In this document: one piece after another, positions 7,965 to 19,383 of the stretch
How the letters are laid out: each line of letters starts with the position of its first letter
Position numbering within the stretch: the first letter of the stretch is position 1
Assembly (NCBI GenBank): GCA_021802545.1
Contig: JAJZRS010000012.1
Coordinates: forward strand, 1 to 64,000
DNA: 64,000 bases
Origin: Pseudomonadota bacterium
GTDB lineage: Bacteria > Pseudomonadota > Gammaproteobacteria > Burkholderiales > JABEVD01
Direction of reading: 5' to 3'
The notes under the pieces: model-generated
What the model was told of the DNA's origin: nothing
What the model saw: the letters and a program-made list of their open reading frames with translations, nothing else
Databases searched by the model: none
Program-made: the position numbers and the translations under genes

Positions 7965-9419
7965 CTAGAATCCCGAAAACGAGCTCTGGATGGATTGGGC
8001 GCAAAGCGCCATCAGGGATTGGGGAAGGATGCCCAGCAGCAGCATGGCGATGCCGTTGATGCCGAGCAGTATCCTTGCATCCTGGTTGGCGATGATCGGC
8101 GCATCAATGATCGGCGCATCGAAATACATGAGCTTCACGATGCGCAGATAGTAGAAGGATCCGATCAGGGAGAACAGCACCGCTGCGACGACGAGCCAGA
8201 CATGCCCTGAATTGAGCGCAGCCTGCAAGACGGAGAACTTGGCATAGAATCCGACGGTTGGGGGTATGCCCGCCATCGAGAACATCAGGAGCAGCATGAC
8301 GAACGCGTTCCATGGGCTCCTCGCATTGAGTCCCTTGAAGTCGTCGATCTTGTCGGCCTCGAACCCCTCCCTGGACATCAGCATCACCATGCCGAAGCCG
8401 CCCAAGGTCATCAGGGCATAGATGAGGACATAGAACATCGCCGAGCTGTATCCGTTCACGTTCCCGCTCAATATGCCGAGCAGCAGGAAGCCCATGTGGG
8501 ATATCGTCGAATAGGCAAGCATGCGCTTGATGTTCGCCTGGGCAATCGCAGTGATGTTGCCGATCGCCATGGAAAGCACGGCGAGTATCTCGAGCATCTG
8601 AGACCAGTCATGGACCAGGGGCTGAAGGCCGCCGGACAGTATTCTCAGCACGAAGGCGAATGCGGCGAGTTTGGGGGCAGAGCCGATGAAGAGCGTGACC
8701 GCAGTGGGGGCGCCATGGTAGACGTCAGGGACCCACATGTGGAAAGGAACGGCGCCGAGCTTGAAGCCAAGCCCTGCGACGACGAAAACGATGCCGAAAA
8801 CGAGCACGTCGGGATTCGCCTGGCCGCTTTTGATCGCTTCCAGCACGCGGTTGATATCGAGGGAGCCAGTCGCGCCATACAGCATGGACATCCCGTACAG
8901 CAGGAGGCCCGAGGCGAGCGCGCCGAGGACGAAATATTTCATCGCCGCCTCGGTTGCGACATGGGAATCGCGCTGCAGGGCGACCATGGCGTAAAGGCTG
9001 AGCGACATCAATTCAAGCCCGAGATAGAGGGTGAGGAAGCTGTTGGCTGAAATCATCACCATCATGCCGAGGGTCGCGAAAAGGGAGAGCGTATAGAATT
9101 CCCCCTTGCACAGTTCCCTTGACTCGATGTAGCGCCTCGAATAGATCAGGAGCATGAAGACGCATACATAGACGCCGACCTTCAGCACGGCGGTCATCAT
9201 GTCGGAGACATACATGTTGTCGAAGGTGTGGACCACCTTTCCGCTCGCATTCATGATCGTGATGATCGCGCAAACGAGCAATGACGCCTGGGTCAGCAGA
9301 AAGGTTGCGAAGCGTTTGGGATCGGCGACGAAAAGATCAACGATCAAGATCACCGACAGCGCGGCCAGAAGAAAGATCTCGGGCAGCGCAGGGGTCAGTT
9401 CAGGCATGGTGAAATTCAT
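7965..9419 (-). CDS. nuoN: NADH-quinone oxidoreductase subunit N
   Basis: This is one of the three antiporter-like proton-pumping membrane subunits of complex I. The 484-residue, fourteen-helix-type protein has the conserved segments [32 protein letters not shown] and [14 protein letters not shown]. The last two hold lysines of the proton path. It is the final nuo gene, 9 bases after nuoM, and its stop codon touches the GTG start of the Nudix gene. Confidence 0.97.
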   Translation of the reverse strand: MNFTMPELTPALPEIFLLAALSVILIVDLFVADPKRFATFLLTQASLLVCAIITIMNASGKVVHTFDNMYVSDMMTAVLKVGVYVCVFMLLIYSRRYIESRELCKGEFYTLSLFATLGMMVMISANSFLTLYLGLELMSLSLYAMVALQRDSHVATEAAMKYFVLGALASGLLLYGMSMLYGATGSLDINRVLEAIKSGQANPDVLVFGIVFVVAGLGFKLGAVPFHMWVPDVYHGAPTAVTLFIGSAPKLAAFAFVLRILSGGLQPLVHDWSQMLEILAVLSMAIGNITAIAQANIKRMLAYSTISHMGFLLLGILSGNVNGYSSAMFYVLIYALMTLGGFGMVMLMSREGFEADKIDDFKGLNARSPWNAFVMLLLMFSMAGIPPTVGFYAKFSVLQAALNSGHVWLVVAAVLFSLIGSFYYLRIVKLMYFDAPIIDAPIIANQDARILLGINGIAMLLLGILPQSLMALCAQSIQSSFSGF

Positions 9420-9428
9420 TCATCGTCC

Positions 9429-10913
9429 CTATTGTAGTTTGCTTTGTGCGACATGCAGCAGAAGGTCGTTCACCGAGGCATGCATGATGTTGGCGACCGG
9501 GAGCGGATAGAGGCCCATGCCGAGCACGCCGACCGCCAGGATCGCGAGAAACAGGAATTCGCGCGAATTGATGTCCATGAGTTCACTCACATGGCTGTTG
9601 GCAACCGCGCCGAATATCACGCGCTTGTACATCCAGAGGGTATAGGCTGCGCCGAAAACCAGGGTGGAGGCCGCTGCGAAGGCAAGCCAGAAATTCGCCT
9701 TCATCGCTCCCAGAATCACCATGAATTCGCCTGCAAATCCGCTCGTTCCGGGAAGCCCGGAATTCGCCATCGAAAACAGCATGAAGAAGGCAGCGAACAT
9801 CGGCATCTTGTTGGCCACGCCGCCGTAATCGGCGATCTGCCGCGAATGCAGCCTGTCGTAGAGCACGCCGACGCAAAGGAACATCGCGCCTGATACCAGC
9901 CCGTGGGAAATCATCTGGACGATCGCCCCTTCCGTGCCGATCGCGTTGAAGATGAAAATGCCCAGTGTGACGAATCCCATGTGCGAGATCGACGAATAGG
10001 CGATCAGTTTCTTCATGTCGGATTGCACCAGGGCCACCAGCCCGATGTAGACCACGGCGATCAGGGACAGCGTGATCATGAAGCCGGACAGCGCATGGCT
10101 CGCGTCAGGCGCGATCGGCAGTGAAAATCTGAGGAAACCGTAAGCGCCCACCTTCAGCATGATCGCGGCCAGCACCACGGAACCGCCAGTCGGCGCTTCG
10201 ACGTGCGCATCCGGCAGCCAGGTGTGCACGGGCCACATCGGCACCTTGACTGCAAATGCGACGAAGAAGGCAAGGAAGATCAGCACTTGGGCTGCCATGG
10301 AAAGCGGCAGCTTGTAGTAATCGAGGATGCTGAAGCTGCCCGACTGATGGTAGAGATAGATCAGCGCAACCAGCATCAGGAGCGAGCCGAGCAGCGTATA
10401 GAGAAAGAACTTGATCGCGGCGTAAACCCTGTTCGGTCCGCCCCATACGCCGATGATGATGAACATCGGGATCAGCATCGCTTCCCAGAAAACATAGAAG
10501 AGCAGCGCGTCCAGCGCCATGAAGACGCCGTTGACGATGCCCGACATGATGAGAAACGCAGCCATGTACTGCGCGACCTTCTTTTCGATCACTTTCCATC
10601 CCGCGATCACGACGAGCGGCGTGGTGAAGCAGTTGAGCAGCACGAGCCAGAGCGAAATGCCGTCGACGCCCAGATGGTAGTTGACATGGAAACGCTCGAC
10701 CCAGGGCTGCAATTCTGTGAACTGCATGCCGCCCTGGAGCGCGTTGAATCCGGTATAGATCGGAATCGCGACGATGAAGCCAAGCACAGACCCGACGAGC
10801 GCGATCATCCTGGCCAGGTTCGCATTGCGGTCGCCGCCGGTCGCGAGTACGGCTACCCCTGCCACGATCGGCAGCCAGATCACCAGAGAGAGAAGCGGAA
10901 TTCCGAGAATCAT
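9429..10913 (-). CDS. nuoM: NADH-quinone oxidoreductase subunit M
   Basis: Antiporter-like proton-pumping subunit in the membrane arm of complex I, 494 residues. The glutamate-bearing helix (FYVFWEAMLIPMFI), the VPMWPVHTWLPDAHVEAP loop and KKLIAYSSISHMGFV are all present. The last carries the conserved lysine of the proton channel. It lies between nuoL and nuoN with gaps of 20 and 9 bases. Confidence 0.97.
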   Translation of the reverse strand: MILGIPLLSLVIWLPIVAGVAVLATGGDRNANLARMIALVGSVLGFIVAIPIYTGFNALQGGMQFTELQPWVERFHVNYHLGVDGISLWLVLLNCFTTPLVVIAGWKVIEKKVAQYMAAFLIMSGIVNGVFMALDALLFYVFWEAMLIPMFIIIGVWGGPNRVYAAIKFFLYTLLGSLLMLVALIYLYHQSGSFSILDYYKLPLSMAAQVLIFLAFFVAFAVKVPMWPVHTWLPDAHVEAPTGGSVVLAAIMLKVGAYGFLRFSLPIAPDASHALSGFMITLSLIAVVYIGLVALVQSDMKKLIAYSSISHMGFVTLGIFIFNAIGTEGAIVQMISHGLVSGAMFLCVGVLYDRLHSRQIADYGGVANKMPMFAAFFMLFSMANSGLPGTSGFAGEFMVILGAMKANFWLAFAAASTLVFGAAYTLWMYKRVIFGAVANSHVSELMDINSREFLFLAILAVGVLGMGLYPLPVANIMHASVNDLLLHVAQSKLQ

Positions 10914-10933
10914 AGCTATCCTATTTCAAAAGA

Positions 10934-12907
10934 TCATGGCTTGACGAACCATGCGTCGATAAGACCGCTCAGGCTAAGCAGCGCGAACAACCCGAATATC
11001 ATGGCAAAAGCGTAATGGTAGACATAGCCCGACTGCAGTTCCCTGATCAGCCTCGAGATGCCGCCCACCACTTTCGCCGACCCGTTCACGAAAAATCCGT
11101 CGATGATCTTGACGTCGCCTAGGCGCCAGAGGAAGTTGCCTATCCTTCTCGCGCCGCCCGCGAAGAACCGGTCGTTGAATTCGTCGAAATAGTACTTGTT
11201 GTCGAGCACGATGTAGATGGCCCTGAAGCGATCGGCTATTTTCGCGGGCCATTCGGGCTTCAGGATATAAAGGACCCAAGCGCTGAAAATGCCTAGCAGC
11301 GCGAGCAGGAAAGGCAGATTGGTGAGATTCTGCACCACGATCTTCCCTGGCGTGATCGCCTCCCTGAGATGGCCGATGACGTCATGGCTCTCGCTCACAT
11401 GGATGGCCGATCCGAAATAGTTGCCGTAGAGCAGCGGCCCGATGTAGGCCCAGCCAGCATAAACGGAAGGGATCGCGAGCATGACGAGCGGCACGGTCAC
11501 CGTCCACGGCGATTCGTGCAGATGGGACTCGGTATGGTGATCCATCCTGGGCTTGCCGTGGAAGGTCATGAAGAGCAGCCTGAAGGTGTAGAACGCGGTC
11601 ACGAACACGCCGCACACCACGGCGAAATAGGCGAATCCTGCCCCTGGGATCTGGCAGTCCCTGACGGCATCGATGATCATGTCCTTGGAGAAGAAGCCGG
11701 CGAAAGGCGGGATGCCTGACAGGGCGAGCGAGCCGATGACGACGCACCAGTAGGTGATCGGCATGTATTTCCTCAGGCCGCCCATCTTTCTCATGTCCTG
11801 CTCGTGGTGCATGGCGATGATTACAGAGCCTGCGCCGAGGAAAAGCAGCGCCTTGAAAAAGGCATGGGTCATGAGATGGAAGATCGCGACCGAATAGGCG
11901 GAAGCGCCTAGCGCGACCGTCATGTAGCCGAGCTGCGACAAGGTCGAATAGGCGACCACGCGCTTGATGTCATTCTGCACCACGCCCAGGAAGGCCATGA
12001 AGAGCGCGGTGATTCCGCCGATCACGAGAATGAACGACAAGGCCGTCTCGGAAAGCTCGAAAAGCGGCGACATCCTCGCCACCATGAATATGCCTGCCGT
12101 GACCATGGTTGCGGCATGGATCAGGGCCGAAATCGGGGTCGGGCCTTCCATCGAGTCGGGCAGCCAGACGTGCAGCGGGAATTGCGCAGATTTGCCCATC
12201 GCGCCGATGAAGAGCAGGATGCAGACCACGGTGATGACGAGCCATGGGGAGCCGGGAATCAGCTCGACCGTGTCCTGGGCGATAGAAGGCGCCCTGGCGA
12301 AAACCGCAGCATAGTCGAGCGTGCCGAAATGGGCGAGAATCATGCCGATGCCCAGCAAAAACCCGAAGTCGCCCACCCTGTTGACGAGAAAGGCCTTGAG
12401 GTTCGCATAGATCGCCGTCGGCCGCGTGAACCAGAAGCCGATCAAAAGATAGGAAACCAGGCCGACAGCTTCCCAGCCGAAGAAGAGCTGCAGGAAGTTG
12501 TTCGACATCACCAGCATCAGCATCGAGAAGGTGAAGAGCGAAATGTAGCTGAAAAAGCGCTGGTAGCCGTCGTCATCGTGCATGTAGCCGATGGTGTAGA
12601 CGTGCACCATGAGCGAGACGAAGGTCACCACGAGCATCATCAGCACGGTCAGACGGTCGATCAGAAAGCCCACCTCGAAGCGGACGTCTCCGGTCGTGAG
12701 CCAGGTGTAGACGGCGCCGTTGAAGGTATGCCCCGCCTTCACGTCCTGGAATACCGCAAGGGATGCGATAAAGGCCACAGCGACGCCGAGGATGGTGATC
12801 CAGTGGGAGGCGCTCCTGCCCAGCTTCCTGCCGAATAGCCCGGTCACGGTTGCCCCGGCGAGCGGGGCGAGCGGCACGAGCAGATAAAGTTTTTGCATAT
12901 CGGTCAT
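10934..12907 (-). CDS. nuoL: NADH-quinone oxidoreductase subunit L
   Basis: The largest antiporter-like subunit, 657 residues, which carries the long lateral helix along the membrane arm. FFGWEAVGLVSYLLIGFW, LHVWLPDSMEGPTPVSA-like and KRVVAYSTLSQLGYM contain the conserved proton-path glutamate and lysine. The C-terminal extension of about 150 residues beyond the pump core matches the family. A ribosome-binding site (AGGATAAG) precedes the ATG at 12907. It starts two bases after nuoK. Confidence 0.97.
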   Translation of the reverse strand: MTDMQKLYLLVPLAPLAGATVTGLFGRKLGRSASHWITILGVAVAFIASLAVFQDVKAGHTFNGAVYTWLTTGDVRFEVGFLIDRLTVLMMLVVTFVSLMVHVYTIGYMHDDDGYQRFFSYISLFTFSMLMLVMSNNFLQLFFGWEAVGLVSYLLIGFWFTRPTAIYANLKAFLVNRVGDFGFLLGIGMILAHFGTLDYAAVFARAPSIAQDTVELIPGSPWLVITVVCILLFIGAMGKSAQFPLHVWLPDSMEGPTPISALIHAATMVTAGIFMVARMSPLFELSETALSFILVIGGITALFMAFLGVVQNDIKRVVAYSTLSQLGYMTVALGASAYSVAIFHLMTHAFFKALLFLGAGSVIIAMHHEQDMRKMGGLRKYMPITYWCVVIGSLALSGIPPFAGFFSKDMIIDAVRDCQIPGAGFAYFAVVCGVFVTAFYTFRLLFMTFHGKPRMDHHTESHLHESPWTVTVPLVMLAIPSVYAGWAYIGPLLYGNYFGSAIHVSESHDVIGHLREAITPGKIVVQNLTNLPFLLALLGIFSAWVLYILKPEWPAKIADRFRAIYIVLDNKYYFDEFNDRFFAGGARRIGNFLWRLGDVKIIDGFFVNGSAKVVGGISRLIRELQSGYVYHYAFAMIFGLFALLSLSGLIDAWFVKP

Positions 12908-12909
12908 GC

Positions 12910-13215
12910 TTATCCTTTGAGGCTGTCGAGGTCGTCCACGTTGATCGTTCTGAGATTCCTGAACAGCACCACGAGGATCGCAAGACCGATCGCCGATTCG
13001 GCTGCTGCAACGGTCAGGATGAAGAAAACAATGATCTGCCCCGCAGGGTCGCCCAGGAAGCGGGAAAAGGCGATGAAGTTCATGTTCACGGCGAGCAGCA
13101 TCAGCTCGATCGCCATCAAGATGATGATCAGATTCTTCCTGTTGAGGAATATGCCAACGATACCGATTGCGAACAAAATCGCGCCCAGCACCAGATAATG
13201 CGATAGTGACAGCAC
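12910..13215 (-). CDS. nuoK: NADH-quinone oxidoreductase subunit K
   Basis: The small three-helix membrane subunit (101 residues, the usual family length) lies at the junction of the peripheral and membrane arms. The conserved segment [16 protein letters not shown] contains the buried glutamate of helix 2, and [14 protein letters not shown] contains the second. It lies between nuoJ and nuoL in the standard order. Confidence 0.97.
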   Translation of the reverse strand: MLSLSHYLVLGAILFAIGIVGIFLNRKNLIIILMAIELMLLAVNMNFIAFSRFLGDPAGQIIVFFILTVAAAESAIGLAILVVLFRNLRTINVDDLDSLKG

Positions 13216-13227
13216 CCTAACCCCCTT

Positions 13228-13827
13228 TTATTTTTTGCCCGATGGCATCGACACCAGGCGCACCCTTTCTTCCCTTCTCGCCGCAAGCTGCTCGGAAGCA
13301 ACCTGGGACTTGGTGTCCTTCCTGCGCCTCAATGTCAGCGCAATCGCCGAGACGATTGCGACCAGCAGGATCACCGCCGCGATTTCGAACGCGTAGACGT
13401 AATGGGTGTAGATCAGCCTGCCCAGTTCCTTGGTGTTGCTGTATCCGGCAGGATGCCCTTCCGGCGCGATGGTGCCCACCAGGCCGAACCGCTCGCTTCC
13501 CAGCACGATCCACATCTCGAGCACCATGACGACCGCAAGGAGCGCGCCGAACGGCAGCCATGCCCAGATTCCTTCCCTGAGCCTAGCGATGTTGATGTCG
13601 AGCATCATCACCACGAACAGGAAAAGCACCATCACCGCGCCGACATAGACAAGCACCAGCACGATTGCGAGGAATTCGGCTTCAAGCAGGAGCCACAGGC
13701 CAGCCGCTGTGAAAAAGGCGAGCACCAGGAAAAGCGCGGCGTGCACCGGATTCCTCACCGTGATCACGGCGAGCGATGAAGCCACCAGGATGGCCGAGAA
13801 GAAATAAAAAACCAGCGTCTCTATCAT
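13228..13827 (-). CDS. nuoJ: NADH-quinone oxidoreductase subunit J
   Basis: Five-helix membrane subunit, 199 residues, starting METLVFYFF-like (MIETLVFYFFSAILVASS). The conserved VYVGAVMVLFLFVVMML helix, which contains the pi-bulge involved in coupling, is intact. The C-terminal tail is charged and cytoplasmic. It is 12 bases from nuoK and 9 bases from nuoI. Confidence 0.97.
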   Translation of the reverse strand: MIETLVFYFFSAILVASSLAVITVRNPVHAALFLVLAFFTAAGLWLLLEAEFLAIVLVLVYVGAVMVLFLFVVMMLDINIARLREGIWAWLPFGALLAVVMVLEMWIVLGSERFGLVGTIAPEGHPAGYSNTKELGRLIYTHYVYAFEIAAVILLVAIVSAIALTLRRRKDTKSQVASEQLAARREERVRLVSMPSGKK

Positions 13828-13836
13828 ATTGTCTGC

Positions 13837-14325
13837 CTAGCGGTAACGCGCGTCCTGCGCCCGGTCTGCTGCGATCTGCGCTTCATGCTTGTCTCCATTG
13901 GCGAGCAGCATCTGCTTGTTGTAGAGCAGCTCGCTGCGCTTCTCTGCGTGGTATTCGAACACCCTCGTCTCCACGATCGAATCAACAGGGCAGGATTCCT
14001 CGCAGAATCCGCAGAAGATGCACTTGGAAAGATCGATGTCGTAGCGCGTCGTCCTTCTGGTGCCGTCCTCCCGCTGCTCGGATTCGATGGTGATCGCAAG
14101 CGCAGGGCATACCGCTTCGCAAAGCTTGCAGGCGATGCAGCGCTCTTCGCCGTTCTCATAGCGCCTCAGGGCGTGCAGCCCCCTGAACCGGTTCGATTGC
14201 GGCGTTTTTTCTTCCGGGAACTGGACGGTGATCTTTCTCGCGAAGAGATAGCGGCCGGTGAGCACCATGCCCTGAACCAGCTCGACCAGCAGGAACGTTC
14301 TGAAGAAATCCTTGAACCATTTCAT
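13837..14325 (-). CDS. nuoI: NADH-quinone oxidoreductase subunit I
   Basis: Ferredoxin-like subunit that carries clusters N6a and N6b and passes electrons to NuoB. Two eight-iron motifs are seen, [13 protein letters not shown] and [14 protein letters not shown]. The frame extends upstream to a GTG at 14343, but that segment contains the ribosome-binding site (GAGGAGAG) for the ATG at 14325. The start is therefore set there, giving 162 residues ([13 protein letters not shown]), the normal family length. Confidence 0.97.
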   Translation of the reverse strand: MKWFKDFFRTFLLVELVQGMVLTGRYLFARKITVQFPEEKTPQSNRFRGLHALRRYENGEERCIACKLCEAVCPALAITIESEQREDGTRRTTRYDIDLSKCIFCGFCEESCPVDSIVETRVFEYHAEKRSELLYNKQMLLANGDKHEAQIAADRAQDARYR

Positions 14326-14336
14326 GTCAACTCTCC

Positions 14337-15362
14337 TCACCACAGCCAGAGCGGCGTCTGCATCCAGGCACCGACGACGACGATCCAGACAAGGGTTACG
14401 GGAATGAATACCTTCCAGCCCAGGCGCATGATCTGATCATAACGGTAACGCGGAAAGGTTGCCCTGAACCACAGGAACAGGAACAGAATGAAGGCGATCT
14501 TGATGAGCAGCCAGAGAAAGCCGGGTATCCAGGTGAACGGCGCGAAATTGAACGGAGGAAGCCAGCCGCCCAAAAACATCAGCGAACAGAGCGCCGAGAC
14601 CAGGATCATGTTGGCGTACTCGGCTAGATAGAAGACCGAGAAGGTCATGCCAGAATATTCGACATGGAAGCCCGCGACGATTTCCGTTTCGCCTTCGGCC
14701 ACGTCGAACGGGGCGCGGTTGGTTTCCGCCACGCCCGAAATCAGGTAGACGAGAAAGAGCGGAAACAGCGGAATGAAATACCAGCTCCAGAATCCGCCGC
14801 CCGTCTGCCCCTTGACGATTTCGCCGAGGTTCAGGCTGTGCGCCACCATGAGCACTCCGACGAGCGCAAATCCCATCGCGATTTCATAGGAAACGATCTG
14901 GGCTGAAGAGCGGATCGCGCCCAGGAAAGCGTATTTCGAGTTCGATGCCCAGCCTGCGACGATGACGCCGTAAACGCCCAGAGACGTCGCCGCGAGAATG
15001 AAGAGAAGTCCAGCGTCGATATTGGAGAGCACCATCTCTGGGGAGAACGGCACGACCGCCCAGGCGACCAGGGCAGGCGCGATGGCGAGCACAGGAGCTA
15101 ACACGAACAGGATTTTGTTCGACCCGGAAGGAATGATGATTTCCTTGAGGAGAATCTTGACCGCGTCGGCGATCGGCTGAAGCAGCCCGACGGGACCGAC
15201 ACGGTTCGGCCCTATCCTCACCTGGATGTAGCCGATCACCTTGCGCTCGGCGAGCGTGAGGTAGGCCACCGTGCCCATGATGGGAAGCGTCAGCGCCACG
15301 ATCTTGACCAGCGTCCAGACGAGTGGCCAGGCATCCCCGAAAAGATTCTGAAAGAATTCCAT
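14337..15362 (-). CDS. nuoH: NADH-quinone oxidoreductase subunit H
   Basis: Eight-helix membrane subunit that helps form the quinone-binding cavity. [20 protein letters not shown] and [17 protein letters not shown] (the glutamate/arginine-rich loop near the quinone site) are intact. The frame could begin further upstream, but the ATG at 15362 overlaps the nuoG stop codon (TGATG). It gives the family-typical 341-residue protein beginning MEFFQNLF. Confidence 0.97.
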   Translation of the reverse strand: MEFFQNLFGDAWPLVWTLVKIVALTLPIMGTVAYLTLAERKVIGYIQVRIGPNRVGPVGLLQPIADAVKILLKEIIIPSGSNKILFVLAPVLAIAPALVAWAVVPFSPEMVLSNIDAGLLFILAATSLGVYGVIVAGWASNSKYAFLGAIRSSAQIVSYEIAMGFALVGVLMVAHSLNLGEIVKGQTGGGFWSWYFIPLFPLFLVYLISGVAETNRAPFDVAEGETEIVAGFHVEYSGMTFSVFYLAEYANMILVSALCSLMFLGGWLPPFNFAPFTWIPGFLWLLIKIAFILFLFLWFRATFPRYRYDQIMRLGWKVFIPVTLVWIVVVGAWMQTPLWLW

Positions 15363-17632
15363 CACAAACGCTCCACGCTGATCGCGCCAAACAATGCGCC
15401 AAGTGCCGAAGTCTGGGGGTGACCGGACGCCACGAACACGCAATCGTCGGCAAGCCTGTCGTCAAGGGCGGCATTCAGCCGGGCTTCCCCTTCTCCCTGC
15501 TTCACGAGAACCGGGTTGCCTTCCTCTATTCCTAGCTTCTTCAAAAGCTTAGCATTCATGAAAGCTGCCGGTGCTGCCGAAAGCCGGGTCGCCTGGAGCG
15601 ACTCGGAACGCCTGGCCAGACCGTCGGCGAAATAGATCGGCGCATGCCCTATTCTCTGCAGCCCTCCGGCGGCAGGCAGCGCATCCGGTTCAGCATCGAT
15701 GGAATTGTCGCATTGCGCATACCCGGCGATGCCGATTTCCTGCATGACCGATTCCGTATCCTCGTAATCGAACCCTTCCAGTTCGAGCAGATTGCCCAGC
15801 ACGCGCAGCACCTTCCATCCTGGACGGCTCTCCCCGCGCGGAGCAACCGCGCCCTTGAAGCTTTGCACCCTGCCCTCGGTATTGACGAACGTGCCCGAAG
15901 TTTCGGTAAAAGGCGATATCGGCAGCAGTACATCAGCGTATTCGTGCGCCCTGTGACGGAAGGGCGAGAATGCCACCACCATTTCCGCCTTGTCCATGGC
16001 TGCAAGGGCTGCTGCAGGATTCATCATGTCGAGCTCGGGTTCGCAATTCCAGAGGAGATAACCCTTCCTCGGATCTTCGATCATCTCGCGCGCGTTCAGA
16101 CCGTTAGATGCCGGTACCGCTTTCACGAGATGCCCGCCCACGCTGTTCGCGGCTTCCCCCAGAAAGCCGAGCTTGCCTTCGCATTTTTCGGCGATTTGGG
16201 ATGCCAGCCTATGCAGTCTGGATGCGTCCTGATGCTGCTCGGCGATGTTCCCCAGGAAAATGCCCACGTTCTTGCCTGATTTCAGGCTTTGCGCGATGGC
16301 CTTGGCTTCTCCCTTGCCTTTTCCCGAAAGCCCGGCGAGGATCGCTTCCAGGGCGGCAGCCATTTCCGCTACGGGTACGACAGCTTGATTGGCCAGCTTG
16401 ATCCTGAAATTGTCCGATGTCGGGTTGACGACATTCACTTCAACACCTTTCTTGGCCGATTGCCTCATGCGGTTGGCGATCAGGGGCTGATCCTGATTCA
16501 GCATGCTGCCGATCACCAATACCCTGTCCAGGATTGAGAGGTCGGCGATCTTCATGCCCAGCCATGGCGCCTTGGGGAAAGCCCTGAAGTCCGAGCGCCT
16601 CAGCCTGAAGTCAATGTTTTCGGAACCCAGGCCGCGCGCGAGCTTCTGAAGAAGATGCAGCTCTTCGAGGGTCGAATGCGGGCTCGCCAGCGCGCCGATT
16701 CCTTGGGCGCCGTGGCTCCTTGCGATGTCTTTCAAGCCTCTCGCCACATAGTCGAGGGCGACAGTCCATTCGACCTCTCGCCATTCCCCGCCCTGCTTGA
16801 TCATCGGCTTTTCCAGCCTGTCGGAGGAATTCAGTCCCTCGTAGGAAAACCTATCCTTGTCGGAAAGCCAGCATTCGTTGATCTCTTCATTGTCGAGGGG
16901 CAGCACGCGCATGACCTTGCCGTTCTTGACCTGGACAGTCAGATTGCTGCCCAGGCTGCAATGCGGGCTCACCGATCTGCGATTCGACAGCTCCCACCCC
17001 CGCGCACTGTAGCGGAAAGGCTTGCTGGTGAGCGCGCCGACCGGGCACAGGTCGATGACGTTGCCTGAAAGCTCGGAATCGACCGTCTTGGAAACGAAAG
17101 GCATGATCTCGGAATGCTCGCCGCGCCCTGCCATGCCGAGCTCCATGACGCCCGCGATTTCCTGGCCGAAGCGCACGCAGCGCGTGCAATGGATGCAGCG
17201 GGTCATGTCCGTCGAGATCAGTGAACCCAGGTTCTTGTTCGGCACGACCCGCTTGTCTTCCCCGTATCTGGATTCCACGCCGCCGTAGCCGACGGACAGA
17301 TCCTGGAGCTGGCACTCGCCGCCCTGATCGCAAATCGGGCAATCAAGCGGATGGTTGATCAGCAAAAATTCCATGACCGCCTTCTGCGCGGAGGCTGCGG
17401 CGTCAGAATGGGTCTTCACCTTCATGCCGTTCGCAACCGGAGTGGCGCAAGCCGGCAGGGGCTTGGGCGCCTTTTCCACTTCCACGAGGCACATGCGGCA
17501 GTTGGCCGCGATCGAAAGCTTCCTGTGGTAGCAGAAATGCGGCACGTAAATGCCGAGCCGGTTGGCGGCCTCCATCACCGTGCTGCCTGGCGGCACGCTG
17601 AGCGTCTTTCCGTCTATTTCGATTTCGAACAT
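15362..17632 (-). CDS. nuoG: NADH-quinone oxidoreductase subunit G
   Basis: The largest peripheral subunit (756 residues), a molybdopterin-oxidoreductase relative. The N-terminal [2Fe-2S] site has C34, C45, C48 and C62. Next come the His/Cys cluster site ([19 protein letters not shown]) and the [16 protein letters not shown] motif for a [4Fe-4S] cluster. The C-terminal half follows the molybdopterin-binding fold. The standard nuoF-nuoG-nuoH order is kept, with a one-base overlap into nuoH. Confidence 0.97.
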   Translation of the reverse strand: MFEIEIDGKTLSVPPGSTVMEAANRLGIYVPHFCYHRKLSIAANCRMCLVEVEKAPKPLPACATPVANGMKVKTHSDAAASAQKAVMEFLLINHPLDCPICDQGGECQLQDLSVGYGGVESRYGEDKRVVPNKNLGSLISTDMTRCIHCTRCVRFGQEIAGVMELGMAGRGEHSEIMPFVSKTVDSELSGNVIDLCPVGALTSKPFRYSARGWELSNRRSVSPHCSLGSNLTVQVKNGKVMRVLPLDNEEINECWLSDKDRFSYEGLNSSDRLEKPMIKQGGEWREVEWTVALDYVARGLKDIARSHGAQGIGALASPHSTLEELHLLQKLARGLGSENIDFRLRRSDFRAFPKAPWLGMKIADLSILDRVLVIGSMLNQDQPLIANRMRQSAKKGVEVNVVNPTSDNFRIKLANQAVVPVAEMAAALEAILAGLSGKGKGEAKAIAQSLKSGKNVGIFLGNIAEQHQDASRLHRLASQIAEKCEGKLGFLGEAANSVGGHLVKAVPASNGLNAREMIEDPRKGYLLWNCEPELDMMNPAAALAAMDKAEMVVAFSPFRHRAHEYADVLLPISPFTETSGTFVNTEGRVQSFKGAVAPRGESRPGWKVLRVLGNLLELEGFDYEDTESVMQEIGIAGYAQCDNSIDAEPDALPAAGGLQRIGHAPIYFADGLARRSESLQATRLSAAPAAFMNAKLLKKLGIEEGNPVLVKQGEGEARLNAALDDRLADDCVFVASGHPQTSALGALFGAISVERL

Positions 17633-17642
17633 GGTCTTAATG

Positions 17643-18908
17643 TCAAGAAGATACGAGGCAATGCTTGTGGTCGATGTGGTACTGGAATTCGTCCCTGAAA
17701 TTCCTGACGAAACTCCTCACCGGCATCGCCGCAGCGTCCCCCAGCGCGCAGATGGTGCGCCCCTGGATGTTGTCCGTCATGTTGAGCAGAAGATCGAGGT
17801 CTTCGTTTCTGCCCATCCCGTTCTCAATTCTGTCCACGACGCGGTAAAGCCAACCCGTTCCCTCGCGGCAGGGCGTGCATTGTCCGCATGATTCCTCGTA
17901 GTAGAAGTAGGAAAGCCGCTGCAGCGCCTTCACCATGCAGACGGTTTCGTCCATGATGATCACGGCCCCCGACCCCAGGTACGAACCCGCCTTCGCGATC
18001 GAATCGTAATCCATGTCGAGATCCATCATGACATCTCCCGTCAAGACGGGCATGGAGGATCCGCCGGGTATGCAAGCCTTGAGCTTGTGCCCTCCCCGCA
18101 TGCCGCCCGCCATTTCCAGGAGTTTCGCAAAGGGCGTTCCCAGCGGCACTTCGTAGTTGCCTGGACGCTCAACATGGCCAGAAACGGAGAAGATTTTCGT
18201 TCCGCCGTTGTTGGGGCGGCCCAATTCGAGGTATTTTTCGCCGCCGTTCAGAATGATCCAAGGCACGGAAGCGAAGGTTTCCGTGTTGTTGATGGTGGTG
18301 GGCTTGCCGTAAAGGCCGAAGCTTGCCGGGAAAGGCGGCTTGAAGCGGGGCTGCCCCTTCTTGCCTTCTATCGATTCCAAGAGCGCGGTTTCCTCGCCGC
18401 AGATGTAGGCGCCGTATCCCATGTGGCTGTGCAGCTGGAAGGAAAAATCCGTGCCCAGGATGTTGTCCCCGAGAAACCCTGCCGCCCTCGCCTCTTCCAG
18501 CGCTTCCTCGAACCGCTCGTAGACCTCGAAGATCTCGCCGTGGATGTAGTTGTATCCCGCCTTGATGCCCATCGCATAGGCTGCGATGATCATCCCTTCG
18601 ATCAGCTGGTGAGGGTTGTGATAGAGGATGTCCCGATCCTTGAACGTGCCGGGTTCGCCTTCGTCCGAATTGCAGACCAGGTACTTGTCCCCCTCGTAAT
18701 TCTTGGGCATGAAGCTCCACTTGAGGCCCGTGGGGAATCCGGCGCCGCCGCGTCCGCGCAATGCCGATTTCTTGAGCTCGTCGATCACCTGCTCAGGCGT
18801 CATTTTATCGGCGAACATCTTCTTCAGCGCGGCATAGCCGTCGCGCTTCAGATAATCGGCAAGGCGCCAATTGCCGCCGTCGAGTCCTTTGAGAAGAATC
18901 TGTTCCAT
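17643..18908 (-). CDS. nuoF: NADH-quinone oxidoreductase subunit F
   Basis: The NADH-oxidising subunit binds NADH, FMN and the [4Fe-4S] cluster N3. The NADH site ([17 protein letters not shown]), the FMN region ([14 protein letters not shown]) and the cluster motif [14 protein letters not shown] are present. The start is the ATG at 18908 (MEQILLKG), one base after the nuoE stop codon. The frame reaches upstream to 18926 but that part overlaps nuoE. Length is 421 residues. Confidence 0.97.
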   Translation of the reverse strand: MEQILLKGLDGGNWRLADYLKRDGYAALKKMFADKMTPEQVIDELKKSALRGRGGAGFPTGLKWSFMPKNYEGDKYLVCNSDEGEPGTFKDRDILYHNPHQLIEGMIIAAYAMGIKAGYNYIHGEIFEVYERFEEALEEARAAGFLGDNILGTDFSFQLHSHMGYGAYICGEETALLESIEGKKGQPRFKPPFPASFGLYGKPTTINNTETFASVPWIILNGGEKYLELGRPNNGGTKIFSVSGHVERPGNYEVPLGTPFAKLLEMAGGMRGGHKLKACIPGGSSMPVLTGDVMMDLDMDYDSIAKAGSYLGSGAVIIMDETVCMVKALQRLSYFYYEESCGQCTPCREGTGWLYRVVDRIENGMGRNEDLDLLLNMTDNIQGRTICALGDAAAMPVRSFVRNFRDEFQYHIDHKHCLVSS

Positions 18909-18909
18909 G

Positions 18910-19383
18910 TTATTCGAGCTCCGCAAGGATCCTGTCGACTTCCGCGAAAGTCAGCGAGCCGCACATCTTCCTGTTGTTGATGAGGAAGACCGGCGCATAC
19001 CCGCATGAGCCGAAACATTCCCCTTCCTTGAGCGTGATCTTTCCGTCAGGCGTGGTCTCGTTGAATCCGATGCCGAGCTTTTCCTTGAGGTAAGCCGCGA
19101 CATCGTTCGCGCCCGACAATGCGCAGGGCAGATTGGTGCACAAGGTGAGCTTGTACTTGCCGACCGGCTCCAGGTTGTACATGTTGTAGAAGGTTGCGAC
19201 CTCGTAAACCGCGATCGCTTCCATGCCGAGATAATCGGCAACAAACTCGATGGTCTCCGGTGCGAGCCACCCTTTCTCGTCCTGGGCGATCCTGAGGGCC
19301 GCCATGACGGCAGACTGCTTCCAGTCTGCGGGATATTTCGCAACTTCCCTGTCTATTTTCTTTTTTGATTCGGCGCTCAGCAT
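18910..19383 (-). CDS. nuoE: NADH-quinone oxidoreductase subunit E
   Basis: Thioredoxin-like [2Fe-2S] subunit (cluster N1a), 157 residues. The four ligands appear as C-x4-C (CTNLPC) and C-x3-C (CFGSC). The N-terminal helical part ([21 protein letters not shown]-like) is typical. The start overlaps the nuoD stop codon by one base and the stop lies one base before nuoF. Confidence 0.97.
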   Translation of the reverse strand: MLSAESKKKIDREVAKYPADWKQSAVMAALRIAQDEKGWLAPETIEFVADYLGMEAIAVYEVATFYNMYNLEPVGKYKLTLCTNLPCALSGANDVAAYLKEKLGIGFNETTPDGKITLKEGECFGSCGYAPVFLINNRKMCGSLTFAEVDRILAELE

